Source: Euperipatoides rowelli | Lineage: Eukaryota > Onychophora > Udeonychophora > Euonychophora > Peripatopsidae | Strand: one strand, 5' to 3' | DNA: 10,782 nt | Assembly (NCBI GenBank): GCA_003024985.2 | Contig: PXIH01S0000258.1 | In this document: positions 1 through 7,700 of the stretch, one piece after another | Numbering within the stretch: position 1 is the stretch's first letter | Layout: each line of letters starts with the position of its first letter | The notes under the pieces: model-generated | The model's database searches: none | What the model was told of the DNA's origin: nothing | Seen by the model: the letters and a program-made list of their open reading frames with translations, nothing else | Program-made: the position numbers and the translations under genes

Positions 1-1676
1 CTAGTTATGACACATTCATATGTAAGCTTACGTATATAGAGTAATCCAAAAGAGTTCAGGAATTTAAACAAATAACCAACAATAACAAAAATAATTACAA
101 CTCCTAAATACAAATTGTACATAGAATATATAGACAATGAAAACTATCACTGAGTAAATTTGAGTGTTACTTAGAACTATTTTATAGTACGGTAACTGTT
201 CAATCTTTATACTGTATATGCGACACCCAGGGGCAATTGGCATTTTCTAAAGTTTTTACATGGATGTAATACACTACAGAATATAAGGTATTAGGATCAT
301 TCGTTATCTCCCCCCCCCCCCCCCCGATTTACCAAGATTTGAAAACTACTCTTTGGAGGGGGAAGGGGGGGGGGGAGCCAAATAATAAGAAAAAAATTAC
401 AATTTATAACTACCTGTACTGTTTTAATTTCTGGCTCTAACTAACTACATTAGACTTGGAAAAGCACACAAAGGTGAATCAATTACCCTATTTAAGAGTA
501 TAGGGTATGTTTTAGGGTAATAGTCATAAATAAGTACACAAAAATTTGAACCAAAAAAATACAAAAAGGACCTTTAATGAAACAAATTCTCACTATTACA
601 GTTAGGAATTACAAATTTGTAGTCCTTATATGTACTGTATGTGTATTTCAATTGGTCATTGCCATCAAATAGAGGCTTGCACCCAGCACAATTTTACTTC
701 AATACTATCACCAGCAGTACTTACTACTACTAATATACTAATGGTCATTCTAAAATGTCAGGGTATAATTTAATTTAGGGTAACTTTGGAAGTTGTGTAG
801 GGTAAAACGGAACCTCGTATTGACAGCACTGCATTTGAATATAACTCATAATTCAGTAATTACAAACTTATTAAAATCTAATCTTTAAAGGTCAAATGTA
901 ACGGATTTTTTTAATTTTTTTTAATTATTGATTTTCAAAGATTTTTACTAAAAAAAAATTTCCACCAGAAAAAAATAATAAAAATTTAAAAACTTAAAGA
1001 AATTGACTACTTTTATTTCAGAATAACAAATGACCAAATTCACTTTATTTTATAAAATGTAAAAATTAGTTTAACTATCTTTTCAAATTTTAGAATTGGT
1101 TTGATAAAACTAAACAAACTCAAAGGGGTTAGAAATACAGTAAGTGATCACAAAAATAATTTGACTGTGTAAAAAAAGTTTTGATTTAAAAATAGTCCAC
1201 TGATGAAAGAAAGATTGATTATTAATATTACTACAATATTGAATGTGACAGTGGAAAAGCAATAGTACATCCGGTGTTCAGTGAGCAAGACGGAACTGAG
1301 TTCCATCAAATACTAATGTTGCTAACTCCGCCATATTGAATAGAAAGCTTCAGTGAATTGATGTTTCACTTAGTGCCAGTGTAGAATTTTACCGAGTGGT
1401 TTAGAAGTATAGGACTATATCCAGATATATGATGTTTCTATGTATTCAAAATCTAAAACAATCTTTCTAAGCATATGCTGTATACTCTCATATACACCAA
1501 TACAGCACTGCATATATCCCAAAACAATAATTTGAGACAAATCTCAACTAACAGTTTATAAAAAATTACTACTATATAATAATTACAGTATAAATAAATA
1601 AATTTAAAGGCATTTTAAATTAAAGAAAAATTTGATTGACAGCAATTAATTAAAAACAAAATCAATTATTTCTTAC
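1..1676 (-). other. INO80B intron, 3' part beyond the window; no gene seen
   Basis: This is intron sequence following the exon that ends at 1677. It is AT-rich with many A and T homopolymers. It contains the C16 and G-rich tracts at 310-376 and an 8-bp inverted repeat (484-491 with 500-507). I looked on the minus strand for the expected Cys-rich HIT finger exon and found none. Confidence 0.7.
308..376. repeat. Poly-C tract facing a G-rich tract
   Basis: A run of 16 C (310-325) is followed, after about 30 bases, by a G-rich block (355-376) ending in 11 consecutive G (365-375). The two can pair as a long G:C foldback, or each can form a G-quadruplex or i-motif on its own strand. Run lengths here are prone to sequencing error. 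Confidence 0.9.
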
Positions 1677-1795
1677 GGCAATGGCCCTTGAGCAGGCAAA
1701 GGAAATTCCACACCAACAGGAAGAGATATACTGCAACCAGTTTGATTGTTAATGTAAGTTAAAAGTGGGACTTCAAGTTTCTTAAACCCTTTTCC
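1677..1795 (-). CDS. INO80B: INO80B exon preceding the HIT zinc finger
   Basis: A very strong pyrimidine tract (almost all T over about 20 bases) and TAG acceptor precede 1795. The exon then runs 39 codons plus two bases to a GTAAGA donor at 1676. Its peptide has a P-x3-Y segment, then G-x3-S-x-P-x-GV-x2-P, matching the block before the zinc finger in INO80B. If the donor is ignored, the frame hits TAA at 1675-1673 after one more codon. I prefer splicing because the donor is near consensus, the family continues into a HIT finger, and I see no AATAAA on this strand within several hundred bases downstream. Confidence 0.88.
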
Positions 1796-4700
1796 CTAAA
1801 AAAAAAGAAAAAAAGACAATAATCACACTGTTTATAATGTACATTATGTACAGTATAAATATACTGTATAGGCATACACATATAAATTTACGATATACAG
1901 TATAAGCAGTGAATGTATAGCTATACCGTATTATACAGTATATACAGAAGTTGTGCAGATATACTGTCTCTACAATATTTATTTACAGTATATAGTGTAC
2001 AATCACAGGTACTGTACATAAACTATATATGCATACACTATGCATACTATAAATTTTAAGAATGTTTAGACATACATTTTAAGTTTATTTGATAAAATTA
2101 GTGATGGGAGGTGTCAATTTCCATGGGATAATTATGCAGTCTGAACTTACGATTCAAACTTTATCAACTTTTCCACAAACATCTTATCAATTTATTGCTC
2201 TCTATCTTTTCTAACACCTGCTAACAATTTGACACTATTGTACTGAAATGTAGGTCATCAATTGTTCTCAACACACATGATACCTGATATCATGATGTTA
2301 ATCATGATATCAGGTATCAGCAACACCACATCAGCTTGTAGGCAACCTATACCAAAGTACAACGGCAGTAGGCAAATCAGGGCCGAAGAATTGGAGACAC
2401 GGGCTTAATACAGTGTCGGGCATTACCTACCTAGGCACCACACCCTAATACCAATACAACAAACATTTCAATACAAATAAATAATTTAACATAAAAACTA
2501 CAAATCAAATATTTAAGCACTAAATAAATAAATAAAAAAACCAGAACGGCATCAGCCGCCTAATTGATCCCTGCTGTACGCTCACCATCATCCATCTTCT
2601 TGATCCAGCCCTAGCCCATCCTTTATCCAATTGCCACCCCCATTCACCCTCTACCCCACATACTACAGTGTCACACTCTCATCGGACACTAAACTAGTGA
2701 GAGCCCATGCTGGCTTAACCTCCCATCCAACTATTATTCCGCAAGTCATAACTAGCACATCTGACCGCCCTATCTCCTTTAAACCCAAAAAGAGATACCC
2801 TTAAACTCAATTTCATCTGTATTGAACCATACCATTCGTTGACCACCATCCCAATATAACGGTCAGCACTATTAAATCCATAGCATTAACCAAATCTAAC
2901 CATCCCATCCAAACAACAACATTCAACCCTACACTATCTATACCAACCCCTTTAACATAGACCTGCCAACTCTAATCTTACGTTAACCATCAACCTTGAA
3001 AGTGTTATGGTTATTACTTGTTGGGGCTCAAAAGGTGATAAAATGGAACTGTGTTTTGATATGTGAATGATAAACAAATTGACTATAGTAGAACTGGTTA
3101 TAAAATTAACTCCTTACTTTAATTACTTTTTAAAGCGTTATAAGAATAAGGCATACACAAATGGGTGAATTTAAAATAAATTCAATAAGTTCAAAAATAT
3201 AAGTAAAATTAAATGATATATACTGTATATTTCAGAAAAGTGTCTTGATGTTCATATAATATGTAAATAGAAAAACATTAATATCACTTGACTAGAAATT
3301 GGTTCTTGCGATTTAAATAAATTATCAAGAAATTAATAAACTTAAAAATATGTCTAGTCTCCACGTTTAGCATAGAAAATGGACTTCTTTCCAATTAAAA
3401 CAAAAATATGAATTGTGTCAGTTGCAGGGAAATATTACTACTATCAATTTGTTGTTAACTTTAAATCACATACAGTCATACTTGGGAATAGTTCTATGGG
3501 GCGATCAGAACAACAATAATTACAATTCCTTAGATTTGGTTCTTCAAAATGGCAGTAATAATAAACATTATTATCAAACTTAGATGCTTTGGAATCTTCT
3601 ATTGAAAATATTAAGATCTGAACAATTATAATGGTAACGTATAGTTCAAATGTAGACACGCGTTCGTGAAATGCTTTCTTAAATAACAATAATTTTGATG
3701 TAATCCTAGTCAAAATAGAATTATTTTCAAATAAAATTGCAATGAAAAACTTCTTTAAGATAAACAGAGGTTTTAACTATATTAATATAGCACAGGATTA
3801 TCCTCACAACCAAATGCAAATAATGAGTGCGTAGATAGGGGTTTTAACTTTCGTTTTCAAAGCACAGGTTCTCCCCCTCAACCGATAATACGTGACAAAG
3901 AATAAATAAAAGATTAACGTTTTCTTTTTGCGTAAGGAAACACATGTAGTTAGAAATATTACAATAACCAATAACTTTTGGTCCAATAAAATAAATCGTC
4001 TTGAATATTTCTTGAAGTTTCTTAACTTTACATTCAATAGGCTAACAGTTAATTACATTAACGTTACAGCATGCTAAGTATAAAAAAGTATTTTTCCCTG
4101 ATCTTCTTTCCATAAACATATGTTTCACACTATTAAAACATAATTCAAATGTTTATTCAAACTATGTCCCTCATAACAACTTATCTTTTCCCTGCAACTA
4201 TACAAAAGTGAAAATTACAATTAGACTACATTACTAACGTGTTGAATACTAAGATGGCGTCAGGGGAATAACACAAGACGCTGAACAGCCAATGCTGTGA
4301 CGTATTTCCTGTGGCTGTTCCAGATAGTGTCTCTCTACATACTGGACAAATGTATGCATTAATGATATAGCTATTTTATGTACAATGAAAAAATAAATTG
4401 TCTTTTGATTATTAAAAATAATTAAGTACAACAATAAAAGGAAAAACTGCCGAATGTCAACAGAAAGAACTAAAATTAGAGTGCTTAACTATCAATCTAA
4501 ACAAACCTCTCATCCTATTACCAACAACAATAACTAAAAGGCCATCTTAATACAACCAAGGGATACGCTCTACACCAAACATTAAATAAAGCCACCAAAT
4601 TGTATTCCAGCCTAACCCCCACCACCCCTTAACAGCAAATATTACAACAATCTACTAGAACACAGTCACGATACTAACCTCCATAAACAAATAACATCAC

Positions 4701-7700
4701 GGTTCAATACCCAAGACTTCAGATAAACAACATTAACATTCCTATACTCAGTGATAACTCAGGCTTAGCTAACCTAGGCAAACATCCTAGAAATTTAGCA
4801 ACTTTAATTAATAGATAATTCAATTTTACAACCTATAACTATTCTTAAAACTCCCATTACTCAACTCTAAGCACCCCCTATACGACCTACTGAAAAAAAG
4901 AAACACAAAAATTACATGGAACAACGACGCTGAAATAGCATTCCAAACACTAAAACAAAAACTTACTACAGATTCATTACTCGCATTCCCTAGATATGAT
5001 AAACCCTTCATAATAAAAACTGATGCCTCACTTACATCACTGGGGGCAGTGCTAGAACAGGAAAATGAAAAAGGGGCCTTTCAGCCGCTCGCATACGCAA
5101 GCCGTAGGCTAAATAAAGCCGAACATAACTACGCGGTCATAGAACGAGCGGCACTCGCCATCATCTTCGCATTAGATCAATTCAAACACATGACGTACGG
5201 AAATAAAATTATCCTACTAACCGATCACAAACCACTCACATACTTAATAGAATTAAGATACAAATTCAAGAGTAGCAAGATGGATGATCAACATTCAACA
5301 AAATGACATCCATTTCGAACACATACCAGGTAGGCTAAATAGTCTTGCAGACATGCTCTTGCATAACCACGAAGATGTGATCACCACATGCGCACTCCAA
5401 ACTACAAAAAGACCATTAATGATAAATTTAATGATAGAAGAACAACAAAGATGCCTTTTGCGCAGATATAATTAATAAAATAAAAGAAAGGAAGTTAAGT
5501 AATAACTTTATTCTAGATGAAAACAATATTATCCAAAAGAGTACAATTAGGAAAGACAGCGTTTTCAGCATATCAAACTTTTGTCCCAGCATCCCTCATA
5601 CCGGATGTTATGTATTGCTATCACGATAGCTTAAGCAGGGGACACTTTGCTAGAATGATAATTTTAGGACATTTCAACCAGAATTATTTATACTGTAAGC
5701 AAACGGCTTCACAGTATTAGAAGTCAGATTATTTTGTATTGGTTCACTGGTTGTTGCCTTAGGAAGTTTAGACCATATTTTGTATAATTTGTTTCTGTAT
5801 CACATAGCCAAATATTTTTGTCCCATATTTTGATGTTCTGTAACATGTATTGCATACATTTACATCTACTTCTGGAAGGGTTTATTTGCTTAAATAATCA
5901 AGTATCTTTTTTTCTGCAATTGATTACACACATACCTAAAGGCTGCCATATCAGTCTCTAGCCTAGTTTGACAACCTCTTTTGTCATTAAATTGTAAAAA
6001 AAATTCCTTATATCAGAAAAATGATTGCAAACCATGGTTGCTGGAACCATAGATAGGGTCAGAATTTTGTTTAGAAATAAACATATAAAGAACATACCAA
6101 CTTGTGCTTATTCCAGCAAGTAAAACTAAACCAATAAAAGCTAGACGTTTTCCTTGGTCAATTATCCCTTCATTGTTTGTAAAAAAAAAAATTCTCATCT
6201 TTTAGGATCAGGGTTCAGAATATTGGGTGTTGTAGTTTGATTGGGAAAAGGTGGTTGTAGTGATTTATGTATGCTAGTTATACTAAATATTTTATCTATT
6301 GTGTGGTTGTAGTGTTGTTGGTTGTCCGCTTGATGTCGCCACTCTAGGTGAGCAGCACCATTTAGTGGTTGGCATTCCTTAACCTGTTGCTGTCATTTCA
6401 GCCTAGTTGTAGTTTTGCTTGTTGCTGAACAAATGTAATGGAGTGGTTACAAATCATATGAATCTGTATGTTTTACTTATTTATGAGTTGTAGAAAGTTA
6501 AATACTTTAATAAAGAGAACAGTGATCATAGGCATCACTTTTTCTGTGAGGTTTAAGTTTTAGAAATATTATCAAGAATGTTTGACCCACTTTCATTTTC
6601 AAAAGCTCATGAATCTTCAGAATATTATGTTCCTATAGGTAGAGTTATTCTTCAGCAATGTAATCACTTTTATCAGATGATTTTTAGTGTTACTGATAAT
6701 TTTTTTCCAAGGATTTAACAATCTCTTGCTGATTCAGTTATCTCCTAGATCTCAAAGACATCCTGAATCAACAGTACCCAACCTACAAAAAAAAAAAAAT
6801 AGTCTTGGGGTCATATAGACCACAGTTGTGTATTAGTAGATATGTATCCAAGGGTATAAAAATAACTTTCAGGAAACTTTTTAAGTAAAGTTCAACTTTC
6901 TCAAAAAATTACAACACTAGATAAAATTAAAAGACTTCAATAGACTAGAATAGAACACAATTTATTTTTCCAATTATGATAAAATAAAAAATCACTACCA
7001 TAGTTCAAATCGTGAATAGTAAAATAAAATACTTTACCCTGGCACCTTTAGCTTTGGCGTCTTGTTTCTTCAATAATCGTTCAATAGTCTGTTTCTGAAA
7101 ATATACAAGTTATGTTTAAACTAGAATTCTGTTCAGGAATACATGCAGCAGATTATTAATATCATGTAAAAAGTGTCAAAATAAGAAATCTCTACACTTA
7201 GATTAATAATTCTAGATTTATTAAAGATTGAATCAGCTGCAATTAATTTCATAGTTTGTAAAATTAACTATAAATGTCTTAAATAGTCACAATTTAAGCC
7301 CAGTGGAAAAACATATAGTATCTATTATAGATGACAAAACATTCTTAACCTAGCAAGGCAGCTAAATGTCAAAGCTTTAAATGTGAGAAATTATAGTCTT
7401 TAATATAAGTCCACAGCCTATTTATTGTATTTACATTCCCAATTAAAATCTAGCTTAAATAAGGAAATGTTTTCATTTTTTATAGTAGCCAGAAAGCAGC
7501 AATGTCTGGCAAGTTTTAAATACTGTAAATATTTAAATTTTTCATATAACAATTAGAACTACTTATCGTAAAATCGTTAAAGGAGGCGGCTTTTTGTACA
7601 TTTTATGAAAAAAAAAAACACAGTAGCGTTGGCAAGTATGCAAGCAAATGTGAAACATTTTAAAAAAATTTAATGACTATAGCTAATGATTTATTCTTGA

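Larger units (their letters stand above)
4790..5715 (+). mobile_element. Broken Ty3/gypsy-type LTR retrotransposon, pol fragment
   Basis: Decayed pol coding sequence is readable in the order RT end, RNase H, integrase zinc domain, which is the Ty3/gypsy order. The reading frame changes at least three times: near 5255-5285, near 5445 and near 5540-5575. An upstream portion (about 4790-4838) resembles the RT block before the thumb but has in-frame stops. The integrase part stops after the two zinc-binding His residues, and no integrase core follows. No LTRs or flanking duplications were recognised. It lies antisense to INO80B inside its intron, as usual for tolerated insertions. It is not functional. 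A relic of gag, protease or the RT palm may lie in 4420-4790, which shares the C-rich skew, but I cannot show it. Confidence 0.85.

Noticed and set aside
1255-1320. Minus-strand short peptide with a VPSCSL run, resembling part of a HIT finger
   Set aside because: A stop lies just upstream, the Cys spacing is wrong and there is no proper acceptor before it. I treat it as chance.
3444-3713. 89-codon minus-strand frame with several Cys and a hydrophobic stretch
   Set aside because: No family recognised, no repeat or splice support, and its length is not remarkable over this much unselected sequence.
3804-4037. 77-codon minus-strand frame
   Set aside because: The peptide is low in complexity and hydrophobic/basic only because of AT-rich codons. 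No support.
3421-4198. 12-bp inverted repeat GTTGCAGGGAAA with its complement at 4187-4198, as possible transposon ends
   Set aside because: A match of this size is expected by chance in 10 kb, and no target duplication flanks it.
4700-4715. GGTTCAATACC as a tRNA B box (also a GGCTCAATACC near 9667)
   Set aside because: No matching A box, acceptor stem or cloverleaf could be drawn around either site.
4826-5011. 61-codon minus-strand frame
   Set aside because: It is the antisense shadow of the gypsy RT/RNase H coding region.
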